A stretch of 64,000 bases of DNA from Flavisphingomonas formosensis (GTDB lineage: Bacteria > Pseudomonadota > Alphaproteobacteria > Sphingomonadales > Sphingomonadaceae): NCBI RefSeq assembly GCF_009755815.1, contig NZ_WRPK01000001.1, positions 1,116,001-1,180,000 of the forward strand, read 5' to 3'. Below, piece by piece: positions 1 to 8,371 of the stretch. Numbering within the stretch: position 1 is the first letter of the stretch; each line of letters starts with the position of its first letter. Below the pieces are notes generated by a model that ran no database searches, had not been told where the DNA came from, and saw nothing but the letters and a program-made list of their open reading frames with translations. A program made the position numbers and the translations under genes.

Positions 1-144
1 GGATCGAACCGCATCCTGGTCGGCCCGTTCAAGACCGACGAGGAAGCGCAGGATTTCGTGAACAAGCTCGCCAAGCAGGGCGTGTCGGGCATCCAGTTCA
101 CCAGCCGCAAGGGATCGACGGTGGAGAAGATCTCCACGAAGTGA
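1..144 (+). CDS. SPOR-domain protein, C-terminal fragment
   Basis: The reading frame is open from the first base to the TGA at 142-144, giving the last 47 residues of a protein that begins outside the window. The fragment reads GSNRILVGPFKTDEEAQDFV and so on. The pattern 'R-hydrophobic-VGPF-x3-eeA' followed by an amphipathic helix and a final strand is typical of the SPOR domain, which binds denuded septal peptidoglycan. SPOR proteins are usually periplasmic or anchored by one membrane segment, and act at division sites or in the envelope. The N-terminal part, which would show membrane anchoring, is not visible. The next gene on the same strand is the dGTPase-like protein, about 230 bp away, with a palindromic repeat in between. 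Confidence 0.8.
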   Translation, partial: GSNRILVGPFKTDEEAQDFVNKLAKQGVSGIQFTSRKGSTVEKISTK

Positions 145-156
145 GGGGAGGAGTCT

Positions 157-283
157 CGCCACTCGCGATTTGGAGTTTTTTCTTCTTCGTCACCCCAGCG
201 GAAGCTGGGGTCGCTCGCAACAGTCATCCGGTTGCCCGCCGAGAGCGATGCCAGCTTCCGCTGGCATGACGGTTCAGATTTTA
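157..283. repeat. Palindromic repeat family A, copy 1
   Basis: The core is an inverted repeat: CCAGCGGAAGCTGG at about 193-206 faces CCAGCTTCCGCTGG at about 250-263, with GTCGCT and AGCGAT extending the arms. The same element recurs at 5944-6098 and 44236-44383. The outer arms are weaker in this copy than in the 44-kb copy. It fills most of the gap between the SPOR gene and the dGTPase-like gene. It may act as a transcript hairpin, but there is no U-run. Confidence 0.75.
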
Positions 284-371
284 CCGCCGATGTTCCAGGC
301 TCTGCCGCGGAGCATGCGTGTTTGACGCCTTGAAATTCGCCGCGTGCTTGAAACCGCCATCATGAGCAGGC

Positions 372-1550
372 ATGGCGCCGGCCATGCCGCATATGCTCGC
401 GCCCTACGCCGCCGATCCCGCTCGCAGCCGGGGGCGTTTGCATGTCGAGCCTGGCGGTGAGACGCGGGGGCCGCGCGATGCCTTTCAGCGGGATCGCGAT
501 CGCATCATCCATTCCATCGCCTTCCGCCGGCTGCGCCACAAGACGCAAGTGTTCGTCGCGCCAGGCGGCGATCATTTCCGGGTTCGGCTGACGCACAGCC
601 TGGAGGTGGCGCAGATCGGCCGCACCATGGCGCGTGCGCTGGCGCTCAACGAGGATCTCACCGAGGCGCTGTGCCTCGCGCATGATTTCGGCCATCCGCC
701 CTTCGGCCATTCGGGCGAGGAGGCGCTGAGCGCGGCGATGGCCGATGCCGGCGGTTTCGATCACAATGCCCATACGCTGCGTATCCTGACCCACCTGGAA
801 TCGCCCTATCCGCGTTGGCAAGGACTCAATCTGAGCTGGGAGATGCTGGAGGGATTGGCCAAGCATAACGGCCCGGTCGCGGCGCCGGGCTGGGCGCTGC
901 GCGAGGTGGATGCGGCCTTTCCGCTGGATCTCGACAACTGGCCGTCGCTCGAGGCGCAGATCGCCGCGGTGTCGGACGACATCGCCTATGACAATCACGA
1001 TATCGATGACGGCCTGCGCGCCGGGCTGATCGATCTGGACGAGGTGCTGGAGCTGCCGTTGATCGCGCCGGGCTGGGCGACGGCGCGGGCGCGCTATCCC
1101 GATCTCGATCGCACGCGGCTGGTGCCCGAGCTGATCCGCGAGCAGATCGGCCGGATGGTCAACGACGTGCTGGAGGAAACCCGCCGCCGCATCGTGGAAT
1201 CGGGCGTCGCCAGCGTGGACGAGGTGCGTGCCGCGGGGCGCCCGCTGGCCGGCTTCTCGCCGCAGATCGAGGCGGAGGAGAAGGAATTCACCCGCTTCAT
1301 GTATGCCCGCCTCTATCATCACCCGGCGCAGCTCGCCGCCGGGGAGAAGGCGCATCGCGTGATTGCGGCGCTGGCCGAGGCCTATCGCGCCGATCCCGCG
1401 CTGATGCCCGAAGACTGGCGCCTACGTCTGCCCGAGGACCAACCGGCGCGCGCCCGCCACATCGCCGATTTCATCGCGGGCATGACCGACCGCTACGCCA
1501 TTGCACGCTATCGCGAGATTATCGGCCCGATCGATCTCGGCGCGGCTTAG
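372..1550 (+). CDS. dgt: dGTPase-like HD-domain triphosphohydrolase
   Basis: A 392-residue protein of the deoxyguanosinetriphosphate triphosphohydrolase-like family, which hydrolyses dNTPs to deoxynucleoside and triphosphate in the cytoplasm. The N-terminal '[22 protein letters not shown]' block (residues 41-61) is the family signature. The HD metal site is visible as H75 in RLTHSLEV, H104-D105 in [12 protein letters not shown], and a downstream acidic stretch [10 protein letters not shown] near residue 200. Length matches the shorter alphaproteobacterial class (about 380-400 residues), not the 505-residue E. coli Dgt. The start is uncertain: ATG codons at 372, 384 and 393 are all in frame and none has a strong Shine-Dalgarno. 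It ends next to a GC-rich hairpin at 1562-1589. Confidence 0.92.
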   Translation: MAPAMPHMLAPYAADPARSRGRLHVEPGGETRGPRDAFQRDRDRIIHSIAFRRLRHKTQVFVAPGGDHFRVRLTHSLEVAQIGRTMARALALNEDLTEALCLAHDFGHPPFGHSGEEALSAAMADAGGFDHNAHTLRILTHLESPYPRWQGLNLSWEMLEGLAKHNGPVAAPGWALREVDAAFPLDLDNWPSLEAQIAAVSDDIAYDNHDIDDGLRAGLIDLDEVLELPLIAPGWATARARYPDLDRTRLVPELIREQIGRMVNDVLEETRRRIVESGVASVDEVRAAGRPLAGFSPQIEAEEKEFTRFMYARLYHHPAQLAAGEKAHRVIAALAEAYRADPALMPEDWRLRLPEDQPARARHIADFIAGMTDRYAIARYREIIGPIDLGAA

Positions 1551-1561
1551 GGGGACTCCTT

Positions 1562-1589
1562 TCATCCTCCCCGTTCCGGGGAGGATGAA
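1562..1589. terminator. GC-rich hairpin between convergent genes
   Basis: TTCATCCTCCCC and GGGGAGGATGAA form a nearly perfect stem around a GTTCC loop. It lies between the stop codons of the converging dgt-like and aminotransferase genes, so it could end both transcripts. There is no clear U-tract. The same stem is the end piece of repeat family B (14074, 16914, 38514 and 62166) and also occurs alone at 34580-34602. Confidence 0.55.
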
Positions 1590-1595
1590 GGCGGG

Positions 1596-2771
1596 CTATC
1601 GTGCCAACCCTCCGCACAGCGCCACCAGCCGGTCGATCTCCGCCTCCTCGTTATAATAATGCGGCGAGGCGCGGATCAGGGTGGGCAGGCGTCGGGCCTC
1701 GGCGTCGAGGCGGGTGCTGGCGGGATCGGAGACGCCGATGGTGATGCCGGCGGCGTCCGCGGCGCGCACCGCGGCGTCGGCGTCGACGCCATCGATGGTG
1801 AAGCTGACGATCGCGCAGGGGTGAGTGCCGAGATCGCGCAGCCGTACGCCCGGGATCGCGGCGAGCCCCGCGCGCAGCCGATCGGAGAGCAGGGCGCAGC
1901 GATCGGCGATCGCCTCCAGGCCGATGGCGCGGGCATAGTCGATCGCGGCGGCGAGGCCGAGCCGATCGGCGATGTTGCTTTCCCACGGCTCGAAGCGGCG
2001 GGCATCGTCGCGCAGCCGGTAGCTGTCGTGCGTCACCCAGGGCGCACCGGCATGGTCGATCATCGCCGGCTCGGTGCGATCGAGCAGGGCACGGCGCATG
2101 TAGAGGAAGCCGGTGCCGCGCGGCCCGCGCAGGAATTTGCGGCCGGTGGCGGTCAGCATGTCGCAGCCGATCGCCTCGACGTCCACCGGCATCTGGCCGA
2201 CCGCCTGACAGGCGTCGAGAAGATAGGGGATGCCTTGCGCCTGCGCGATCCGGCCGACGGCGGCGGCGGGATTGACCAGCCCGCCGTTGGTCGGAACCCA
2301 AGTGATCGCGATCAGCTTCACGCGATCGTCGATCATCGCCTCCAGCGCGGCGACGTCGAGCGCGCCGTCCGCATCGCTGGGGATGACGTCGATCACCGCG
2401 CCGGTGCGCCTGGCGACCTGCAGGAAGGCGACGTAGTTGGCGCCATATTCGGCCTCGGCGGTGAGGATGCGGTCGCCGGGGCCGAAGGGCAGGCTGTAGA
2501 AGGCGCGCTGCCAGGCGACGGTCGCGCTTTCGGCCAGGGCGATCTCGTCCGGCGCCGCGTTCAGCAGTGCGGCGACGGAGCGATAAAGCCCCTCGATACG
2601 ATCCGCGACCCGCGCCGCAGCGGCATAGCCGCCGATCTGCGCCTCCAGATCGATATGGGCCTTCACCGCGTCGATCACCGGCCGGGGCATCAGCGCGGCG
2701 CCGGCATTGTGCAGATAGGCACGCGGCCCGCAGCCGGGCGTCTCCGAACGGAGGCGCTCGATGTCGATCAT
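1596..2771 (-). CDS. Class V aminotransferase-fold PLP enzyme
   Basis: A 391-residue fold-type I PLP enzyme of the aminotransferase class V/cysteine desulfurase superfamily. D187 in LLDACQAVGQ is the residue expected to contact the PLP pyridine nitrogen. K212 in ATGRKFLRGPRGTG is the expected Schiff-base lysine; 'GxKFLRGPRGTGFLY' is the usual context in the subgroup related to isopenicillin-N epimerase and ergothioneine or selenocysteine lyases. There is no conserved catalytic Cys loop as in IscS/SufS, and no isc or suf neighbours. A role in amino-acid modification is therefore more likely than Fe-S assembly, but the substrate cannot be named. The ATG at 2771 is preceded by GGGAGACACCTC, a good ribosome site. 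Confidence 0.85.
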   Translation of the reverse strand: MIDIERLRSETPGCGPRAYLHNAGAALMPRPVIDAVKAHIDLEAQIGGYAAAARVADRIEGLYRSVAALLNAAPDEIALAESATVAWQRAFYSLPFGPGDRILTAEAEYGANYVAFLQVARRTGAVIDVIPSDADGALDVAALEAMIDDRVKLIAITWVPTNGGLVNPAAAVGRIAQAQGIPYLLDACQAVGQMPVDVEAIGCDMLTATGRKFLRGPRGTGFLYMRRALLDRTEPAMIDHAGAPWVTHDSYRLRDDARRFEPWESNIADRLGLAAAIDYARAIGLEAIADRCALLSDRLRAGLAAIPGVRLRDLGTHPCAIVSFTIDGVDADAAVRAADAAGITIGVSDPASTRLDAEARRLPTLIRASPHYYNEEAEIDRLVALCGGLAR

Positions 2772-2925
2772 GAGGTGTCTCCCGTTGTAGGCGGATTGCG
2801 AGGTTCGAAGGGTTTCTATGGCGTCATCCTCGCCACAGGGGGAGGATGAAAAACGACATCCCCGAACCTGCGAGGATAACCAGGGCGACGGATGTCGCCG
2901 CCGGCGCCTGAGGCAAGACGAAAAA

Positions 2926-3232
2926 TGGTGCGGGCGGGGGGACTCGAACCCCCACAGGCTTTCGCCTTACGGATTTTCTTACCTGCTACGGCTTTCGCCG
3001 CCGCCCCGAAATCCGAAGCGTTTGGGGTCTGGACTATCCCTTCACCATGCGCCGGGGTGCCGGCGTTTAGGTGCTGCCCGTCTAGTCTCTACACCTTCCC
3101 GTTGCCGGGCTTGGCTCGGGATTCCCAGAGGAAGGGTTCCCCGACTTTGAGCAGTTCTGCACCGCGGGTTTCCCCACGGGCACTCAGTGTTCGGCCTAAG
3201 TCCGTTGCGTCTACCGATTTCGCCACGCCCGC
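2926..3232 (-). tRNA. tRNA-Leu(UAA), split by an intron
   Basis: The minus strand shows a class II tRNA in two pieces. The 5' exon (3232-3198, 35 nt) has acceptor arm GCGGGCG, a D-arm GTGGCGAAATCGGTAGACGC and the anticodon stem ACGGA with loop start CTT. The 3' exon (2977-2926, 52 nt) continues the loop AAAA, stem TCCGT, a variable-arm hairpin GGC-GAAA-GCC, T-arm GGGGG-TTCGAGT-CCCCC, acceptor CGCCCGC, discriminator A and encoded CCA. Joined, the loop is CUUAAAA, giving anticodon UAA and an 87-nt tRNA-Leu with all stems paired. The 220 nt between the exons have group I intron features (separate entry). Reading the locus as a tRNA pseudogene is unlikely because every stem is intact. Confidence 0.95.
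2978..3197 (-). ncRNA. Group I intron in the tRNA-Leu(UAA) anticodon loop
   Basis: A 220-nt insert lies exactly after U34 of the anticodon and ends in G, as group I introns do. On the minus strand the catalytic core elements are recognisable. A Q-like element AATCCCGAGCCAAGCCC lies near 3107-3123. An R-like element GTAGAGACTAGACGGGC lies near 3076-3092. An S-like element AAGGGATAGTCC lies at 3042-3031. ACTA in R and TAGT in S pair to make P7. The exon end ACUU can pair with GAGU in the intron start to make P1 with the U-G wobble at the splice site. These elements and the insertion point match the subgroup IC3 introns known from cyanobacterial and plastid tRNA-Leu(UAA). There is no room for a homing endonuclease. 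Self-splicing is inferred. Confidence 0.9.
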
Positions 3233-3310
3233 ACGGCCGAGGCAGGGCTATAGAGCGCTGCGATGGCACCGCCAAGCATCGATCGGAAGCTGCGCGCGTC
3301 GAACCGGCTT

Positions 3311-3589
3311 TCAGACGTTGAGGCGCGCCCGCATTTCCTTGCCGGGCTTGAAATATGGCACGCTCTTGGCGTCGACCTCGACGGGATCGCCGGTACGTGG
3401 ATTGCGGCCCGTTCGCGCCGTGCGCGAACGCGTCGAGAACGCGCCGAAGCCGCGCAGCTCGACCCGGCCCCCCTCGGCCAGCTGCGCGTTGATCGCCTCG
3501 AAGAACGTGCTCACCACCCTCTCGACCTCTTTCAACGAAAGGTCGGGATTCTGCTTCGCCAGCATTGCTACCAATTCGGAACGGATCAT
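3311..3589 (-). CDS. ihfB: Integration host factor, beta subunit
   Basis: A 92-residue HU/IHF-family DNA-bending protein. It starts [20 protein letters not shown] and carries the beta-arm motif [14 protein letters not shown] with the Pro that intercalates into the minor groove. The opening 'MIRSEL' and the '[12 protein letters not shown]' helix are typical of IHF beta rather than HU. It is expected to pair with IhfA (not in this window) and bend DNA at promoters and recombination sites. The ATG at 3589 was chosen over an upstream in-frame ATG at 3616 because AAGGGGAAG lies just before it and the protein then matches the family start. It sits between the tRNA-Leu gene and a divergently oriented cytochrome gene. 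Confidence 0.93.
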   Translation of the reverse strand: MIRSELVAMLAKQNPDLSLKEVERVVSTFFEAINAQLAEGGRVELRGFGAFSTRSRTARTGRNPRTGDPVEVDAKSVPYFKPGKEMRARLNV

Positions 3590-3872
3590 GGCTTCCCCTT
3601 CGTCAGTCCGACACACGACCGCTTGGTTGCTCGATGAGACAGACAGCCGAAGCTGGAGTTTCCGTCTCCTCCCTTCGCTCTTAGGTTTTCATGCGACCGT
3701 TATATCAGCTGCCCTCTCAGCTGCTCTTTACATAAATCAATCTCACGTTACGGGTCCATAACGCAACAGTCGTATAGCCGTTTTGAGGCGGCGCTTGCGC
3801 CGGACCGCCCCATTCAATAGCTGTTCAGCGATCAACGCTCAGAAACACATACGTAAATGTTCGGAGAATCGA

Positions 3873-4247
3873 ATGGGCCGCTTTCTTTTGGTGACGAGTG
3901 CCGCACTGTTGGCCGCCGGATTCGCCGGGTCCGCGAATGCCGCGCCCGTCGCCAAGCCGGGCAGCTTTGCGATGTGCGGCGTCTGCCACAAGGTGGACGA
4001 AGGCGCGCCCAATGGCGTCGGGCCGAATCTGTGGGGCATCGGCGACCGTAAGGCGGGCACGGTGGCAGGCTACAGCTATTCGCCGGCCATGCAGAAGGCG
4101 GGCATAAGCTGGACGCGGGACAAGCTGATCGCCTTCATCAGCGATCCGCGCGGCGTCGTTCCGGGCACGAAAATGGCTTATGCCGGCCAGAAGGATCCGA
4201 AGCAGGCCGCTGCGATCGCCGACTATCTGCTTTCGCTCAAGAAATAA
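3873..4247 (+). CDS. Small periplasmic class I cytochrome c
   Basis: A 124-residue precursor with a signal peptide (MGRFLLVTSAALLAAGFAGSANA, cleavage near residue 23) and one haem-binding CxxCH, seen as MCGVCHKVDEGAPNGVGPNL. The distal axial methionine is probably the one in GTKMAYAGQKDP. This is the pattern of small mitochondrial-like cytochromes c (c2/c550 type), which shuttle electrons in the periplasm. The ATG at 3873 has GGAGA nine bases upstream; an upstream in-frame ATG at 3783 would add a non-signal N-terminus and is rejected. Haem attachment would need the Ccm system, of which ccmA and ccmB are in this window. Confidence 0.92.
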   Translation: MGRFLLVTSAALLAAGFAGSANAAPVAKPGSFAMCGVCHKVDEGAPNGVGPNLWGIGDRKAGTVAGYSYSPAMQKAGISWTRDKLIAFISDPRGVVPGTKMAYAGQKDPKQAAAIADYLLSLKK

Positions 4248-4343
4248 GCGATCGCGAGCGCGCCTTCCCCTCCCGCCCGCGGAAGGGGAGACGCCTGCCG
4301 CGATGCTATGCGATCACCCTGCTCTGCGGGACGAGCGGCGGTA

Positions 4344-5279
4344 TCACGCGCGCGGATGGGCGTTGCGATATACGTCGAGCAGGTGCGCGGCGTCGACGGC
4401 CGTGTAGATCTGCGTGGAGGACAGGCTGGCATGGCCCAGCAGTTCCTGCAGCGAGCGCAGGTCCGCCCCACGGCCGAGCAGGTGCGTCGCGAAGCTGTGG
4501 CGCAGGGCGTGCGGAGTAGTTCTTTCGGACAGGCCCAGCCGCGCCCTGGCGCCCCGTACCGCGCGGCGCACCAGATCGGCCGAAAGCGGGCCGCCGCGCG
4601 CGCCGCGGAACAAGGGGGCGCCGCGTTCCATCGGCCAGGGGCATTGCCGCACATAATCGTCGATCGCGGCGCGCACCGGCGCCAGCAGCGGCACGATGCG
4701 CGTCTTGGCGCGCTTGCCGGTGACGCGCATCGACTCGCCCAGCGGTAATATCTCCCCTGTGAGACCCATCGCCTCCCCGACGCGTAAGCCCGCGCCATAG
4801 AGCAGCAGCAGCACCGCCAGGTCGCGCGCGGCGATCCATGGCGCGGAGGCGGATTCGGCCGCGTCCTCGGCCAGCGCGACGGCTTCGTCGGGCGATACCG
4901 GGCGCGGCACGCCGCGTTTCACGCGGGGGCCCTTGAGCCGGGGCAGGGATTGTCCTTCGCCCAGCGCGAAGGCGAGGAAGCCGCGCACCGCCGACAGCTC
5001 GCGCGCGGCGGACGTGTTGCCGATGCCGTCTCCGCGCCGCTCGGCGAGATAGGCGCGCAGATCCGCGGGCTCGACGGCGGCGAGCATCGCCGCGTCCACC
5101 GCCGCGCCGCGGTGGCGGCCGAGAAAGCCGATCAACCGGTGCGCGGTGGCGACATAGGCGCGCGCGGTATGATCCGACCGGCGGCGATCATGGCGCAGAT
5201 GCTTGTCCCACCGTATGACGATCAGGCGCGCGGGATGATCGTCGAGCGAGGGTCGGGCGGGGGTCAGGGAAGCAGCCAC
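4344..5279 (-). CDS. xerC: Site-specific tyrosine recombinase XerC
   Basis: A 311-residue tyrosine recombinase. The N-terminal SAM-like core-binding domain spans roughly residues 15-110 and the catalytic domain 125-305. All active-site residues are visible: R166 in YGAGLRVGEA, K191 in GKRAKTR, H257 and R260 in PHALRHSFATHLL, H283 in LGHASLSSTQ, and nucleophile Y292 in QIYTAVD. Length and motifs fit XerC, which acts with XerD at dif to resolve chromosome dimers. It follows DUF484 on the same strand with a 16-bp overlap; DUF484-xerC pairing is a known arrangement. No integrase-type context such as an att site or phage genes is present, so this is the housekeeping enzyme. Confidence 0.93.
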   Translation of the reverse strand: MAASLTPARPSLDDHPARLIVIRWDKHLRHDRRRSDHTARAYVATAHRLIGFLGRHRGAAVDAAMLAAVEPADLRAYLAERRGDGIGNTSAARELSAVRGFLAFALGEGQSLPRLKGPRVKRGVPRPVSPDEAVALAEDAAESASAPWIAARDLAVLLLLYGAGLRVGEAMGLTGEILPLGESMRVTGKRAKTRIVPLLAPVRAAIDDYVRQCPWPMERGAPLFRGARGGPLSADLVRRAVRGARARLGLSERTTPHALRHSFATHLLGRGADLRSLQELLGHASLSSTQIYTAVDAAHLLDVYRNAHPRA

Positions 5280-5824
5280 CGCCCCATCATCCGCGTCGTT
5301 ACGCGGCCAAGGAAGAGCAGCAGCTCCGATCCGTGCCGGGTTTCGAACCCCTGGGCGCGGCGCTGGCCGAGCGCGAGCAGGCCGGAGGGCAGGGGCGCCT
5401 CGCCATCGAGGCGGATGAGCGCCTCGGTGCGAATCAGCTCGGATGCGGGGCCGAACAGCGGATGGCCGCGCTCGACGCCGCGCAGCACCACCCCCTCTAT
5501 CCCGGCGATCGCCCGTTCGATCATCCGGCTCTCGACGAACTGGAGGCCGGACATGTCCGCGCGGATCCCCTTGTCTCCGACGAAGAGGGCGAGCGCGACC
5601 GCATCCACGCCGAGCACGTCCGGCCAGTGATGGGTGATGATGTGGATGAGATGATCCAGCCCCTCGGCATCCACCGCCGCTATCACCGCCTCATGGATCG
5701 CCGAGACGGCGCCGCTATGGCCGCGGGCGAAAGCGATCAGATCCTGATTCGCTTCCTCGACCTCGGCAACGCGCCGACGCAGCGACGCCATCGCCCGGTC
5801 CTCGAAGTCGATCACCTTGCCCAT
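5264..5824 (-). CDS. DUF484 family protein
   Basis: A 186-residue DUF484 protein, a GAF-like cytoplasmic family commonly encoded just before xerC. The N-terminal helix 'MASLRRRVAEVEEANQDLIAFARGHS' is a short coiled-coil, followed by the GAF-like core with 'LDHLIHIITHHWPDVLGVDAVALALF' and 'VLRGVERGHPLFGPASELIRTEALIRL'. The biochemical role is not established; the family is only known by association with xerC. The 3' end overlaps xerC by 16 bp, so the two are likely translated from one mRNA. Confidence 0.85.
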   Translation of the reverse strand: MGKVIDFEDRAMASLRRRVAEVEEANQDLIAFARGHSGAVSAIHEAVIAAVDAEGLDHLIHIITHHWPDVLGVDAVALALFVGDKGIRADMSGLQFVESRMIERAIAGIEGVVLRGVERGHPLFGPASELIRTEALIRLDGEAPLPSGLLALGQRRAQGFETRHGSELLLFLGRVTTRMMGRWLLP

Positions 5825-5943
5825 GGACGGAAGTGTAGCGCAGGATGGTTAAAATGCCATGGCGCAGCGCAAAATTTCGAGGCGGGCGCGGTCGCCTCGG
5901 GAAGGGGGGACGGGTTCGTCTCCCCTCCTCGCAGGGCCGCGGC

Positions 5944-6098
5944 ATTGACGCATCGTCGATAGGAAGTTTTGTGCTTCGTCACCCAGCGGAAGCCGGGGTC
6001 GCTCTCCACTGTCGTCCGGCCGCCTGCCGAGAGTGATGCCAGCTTCCGCTGGCATGACCCAAAGGAGGAAAGCGCGACCGAACCGAAGCGTGAATCCG
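5944..6098. repeat. Palindromic repeat family A, copy 2
   Basis: This copy occupies half of the 310-base gap between DUF484 and the transaldolase-like gene. The inner arms are CACCCAGCGGAAGCCGG and CCAGCTTCCGCTGGCATGA, and the outer arms ATTGACGCATCG and CGAAGCGTGAAT match imperfectly. The right flank (GCGCGACCGAACCGAAGCGTGA) resembles that of the copy at 44236-44383. The rest of the gap, 5825-5943, shows no gene, and I see no convincing promoter in it. Confidence 0.8.
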
Positions 6099-6134
6099 AC
6101 AGAGTATCGCGGGCGGGGAGCCGGGACGGTCCTC

Positions 6135-6788
6135 TCAGCCGATGGCCTGGCCGGTCTTCTGCCAGTCGGCGAGGAAGGCGGCGATGCCGTTGTCGGTCAG
6201 CGGATGCTTGAAAAGCTGGCGGATCACCGCCGGCGGGGCGGTCATTACGTCGGCACCGATCTTCGCGCTCTGCAGCACATGGATCGGATGGCGGACGCTG
6301 GCGACGAGGATCTCGGTATCGAAACCGTAATTGTCATAGATCAGGCGGATGTCGGAGATCAGCTCCATGCCGTCGAAGCCGACATCGTCGTGGCGGCCGA
6401 CGAAGGGCGAGATGAAGGTGGCGCCGGCCTTGGCGGCGAGCAGCGCCTGGTTGGCCGAGAAGCAGAGCGTGACGTTCACCATGGCGCCGTCGCCGGTCAG
6501 CGCCTTGCAGGTCTTGAGCCCGTCGACGGTGAGCGGCACCTTTACGCAGACATTGTCGGCGATCTTCCGGAGGATCGCGGCTTCCTTCATCATCCCCTCA
6601 TGGTCGAGCGCGACCACCTCGGCAGAGACCGGCCCTTCGACCAGGCCGCAAATCTCCTCGACCACCTCGAGGAACTTGCGGCCCGACTTGTGGATCAGCG
6701 AGGGGTTGGTGGTGACGCCGTCGAGCAGCCCGGTGGCGGCGAGATCCGCGATCTCCTTGGTGTCGGCGGTGTCGACGAAGAATTTCAT
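6135..6788 (-). CDS. tal: Transaldolase-like / fructose-6-phosphate aldolase family protein
   Basis: A 217-residue protein of the short transaldolase family (MipB/TalC type). It starts [20 protein letters not shown] and contains GVTTNPSLI at residues 24-32. The Schiff-base lysine is K83 in [11 protein letters not shown]. The C-terminal '[25 protein letters not shown]' is typical. Members move a dihydroxyacetone unit in the pentose-phosphate pathway or act as fructose-6-phosphate aldolases; sequence alone does not separate the two. The ATG at 6788 has AAAGGGACTTTC upstream. It seems monocistronic. Confidence 0.9.
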   Translation of the reverse strand: MKFFVDTADTKEIADLAATGLLDGVTTNPSLIHKSGRKFLEVVEEICGLVEGPVSAEVVALDHEGMMKEAAILRKIADNVCVKVPLTVDGLKTCKALTGDGAMVNVTLCFSANQALLAAKAGATFISPFVGRHDDVGFDGMELISDIRLIYDNYGFDTEILVASVRHPIHVLQSAKIGADVMTAPPAVIRQLFKHPLTDNGIAAFLADWQKTGQAIG

Positions 6789-6934
6789 GAAAGTCCCTTT
6801 CCGATTCGTTGGCCGCCCTATAGCGGCCTCGCCTCCGCGAGGGCAGCGCGGAGTGGCCGGATGTCTGCCGCATGCTCCTCATCGGAAATGAGGAGGGGGC
6901 GTCCGCAGGACGGCGGAGGGGCGTTCGCGCCCTT

Positions 6935-7903
6935 TTACAGTGCCGCGAGCCGGGTGCCGGGCAGCTTCGCGCCCGGCGTCGGCAGCAGGAAGCGCACCCG
7001 CTTGTTGGCGAAATCGACGGAAACGCGGTCGAAGGTGCGCAGCACGTCCATGCCGAGCAGCAGCGCCGGCCGGCCGGTGAGGCCGAGCGCGTGGAACGGC
7101 TTGGCGTCGGCGAAGGCAATCGGCATGTTGTTCACCGTGATGCCGCCGACGCGGACATGCTGCACCTGCGTGTAGACGGCGGGAATCTCGCGGCCCATCA
7201 CGCTGATGAGATTGATCCGCTGCAGCGATCCGATCGCGTTCGAGCGGGAGAGGCGGCTGCGCAGCGCGGCATTGCCGATGGTGGTCTGGGACCCCGTGTC
7301 GATGATCACCGCGACGCTCTCTCCGTCGACATCGGCATCCACCAGGATGAGCTGGCCGAATCGCCGACGGGCGCGCACCACGATCTCGTCGGTCGCGCGG
7401 ACCTCGGGCTGGTCGGCATCGACGATCGTCATCTGGCGCGCGCGGAAGTCCATCACCACCCGCTTGGCGGCGAGGCTGTCTATGCCGAGCAGGCCCTGCG
7501 CGCTCAGGTCCGATTCGGCGAGCATCGGCGCGCGTATGTCCTCCATCCGGTCGGCGCTGAGCTGCAGGCCGGGGACGATCGCGGTGGGCACCTGATCGAC
7601 GCCGCCCATGCTCAGCATGGTCACCGGCCCACCCGGCTTCAGCGCCAGCGCCCCGGCGAGCTCGCGGGAGATCACGGTGCGATCCGCGCCCGTATCGACG
7701 ACAAAATGATAAGGACCCTTGCCATCGATGCTGACGGGCACGGTAATGCGGTTCACGGCATCATTGCGGGTCGCCAATATCTGCTCGGAAGCGGCGACCG
7801 GGGAGAGCTTCGGCGGCGCGGCGGGGGGCCGAAACGACCAGCCTGCCGTAGCGGAAAGAAGGAATATCGATCCGATCGGAACGGCCCGTGGCAGGCTGCG
7901 CAT
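6935..7903 (-). CDS. Secreted retropepsin-like protein with two aspartic protease domains
   Basis: A 322-residue protein with an N-terminal signal or anchor (GSIFLLSATAGWSF) and two retropepsin-like domains. Domain 1 has D70-T-G in FVVDTGADRTVIS; domain 2 has D202-T-G in VIIDTGSQTTIG. Each domain has a following hydrophobic 'GLLGIDSL' or 'LLLGMDVL' flap-side motif. Retroviral-type aspartic proteases need two DTG sites, normally from a homodimer. Here both lie in one chain, so the protein could work as a pseudo-dimer like pepsins. The role in sphingomonads is not known; it is probably periplasmic proteolysis. The ATG at 7903 follows GGCGAGGAGACGCC; an in-frame ATG at 7990 would place 29 polar residues before the signal peptide and is less likely. 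Confidence 0.82.
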   Translation of the reverse strand: MRSLPRAVPIGSIFLLSATAGWSFRPPAAPPKLSPVAASEQILATRNDAVNRITVPVSIDGKGPYHFVVDTGADRTVISRELAGALALKPGGPVTMLSMGGVDQVPTAIVPGLQLSADRMEDIRAPMLAESDLSAQGLLGIDSLAAKRVVMDFRARQMTIVDADQPEVRATDEIVVRARRRFGQLILVDADVDGESVAVIIDTGSQTTIGNAALRSRLSRSNAIGSLQRINLISVMGREIPAVYTQVQHVRVGGITVNNMPIAFADAKPFHALGLTGRPALLLGMDVLRTFDRVSVDFANKRVRFLLPTPGAKLPGTRLAAL

Positions 7904-8171
7904 CCGGCGTCTCCTCGCCTCTTCTGGAGGCGCCGAGTCTACGCTTCCTGCCCGCCTGCAACAAGCGGCCGGCTCAACCGATATACGCAATTATTTCCAC
8001 TATGACGCAGGACATGACACTATGCGTAGGGGCAAGTGTCGGCTATCAATACAAAATGTAACATTGTTCATCGTCTAGAAAGCCTTTCTTGCCCATTGTC
8101 CAATACAGGGGACATTGCAAAGGCCGCCCAGGAATCGTGGGGTTTCCGGGGCGCATGCGGGGGAGTCCCTA

Positions 8172-8345
8172 ATGTCGAATGTTCCTGCCGAAGTTCTTCA
8201 ACAAGCGGCGATGGCGCTCAAGCTGTCGGCCGAGAAGCAGAATGTCTATGTGAGCCTCAATCGGGCGACCTTGATCGTCCGTCCCACCCTGGAAGCGGTG
8301 TGGCCGATGCTCGACGTGCAGCGGGAAGATCCGCTGCACGCCTGA
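8172..8345 (+). CDS. Hypothetical 57-residue protein
   Basis: A small acidic-to-neutral protein, MSNVPAEVLQQAAMALKLSA and onward, ending DVQREDPLHA. The start is supported by GGGGGAGTCCCTA ahead of the ATG at 8172, and it follows a gap with no other gene. I do not recognise a domain. Codon use is like its neighbours (GC-rich third positions). It could be a sphingomonad-specific small protein, but function cannot be given. Confidence 0.55.
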   Translation: MSNVPAEVLQQAAMALKLSAEKQNVYVSLNRATLIVRPTLEAVWPMLDVQREDPLHA

Positions 8346-8371
8346 TCGGGATCATGTTTTTGGTGGGTCCT

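Noticed and set aside
4344-5279. Integrase of a genomic island next to the tRNA gene
   Set aside because: The tyrosine recombinase is XerC by length, motifs and DUF484 partner, and no direct repeat of the tRNA 3' end was seen.
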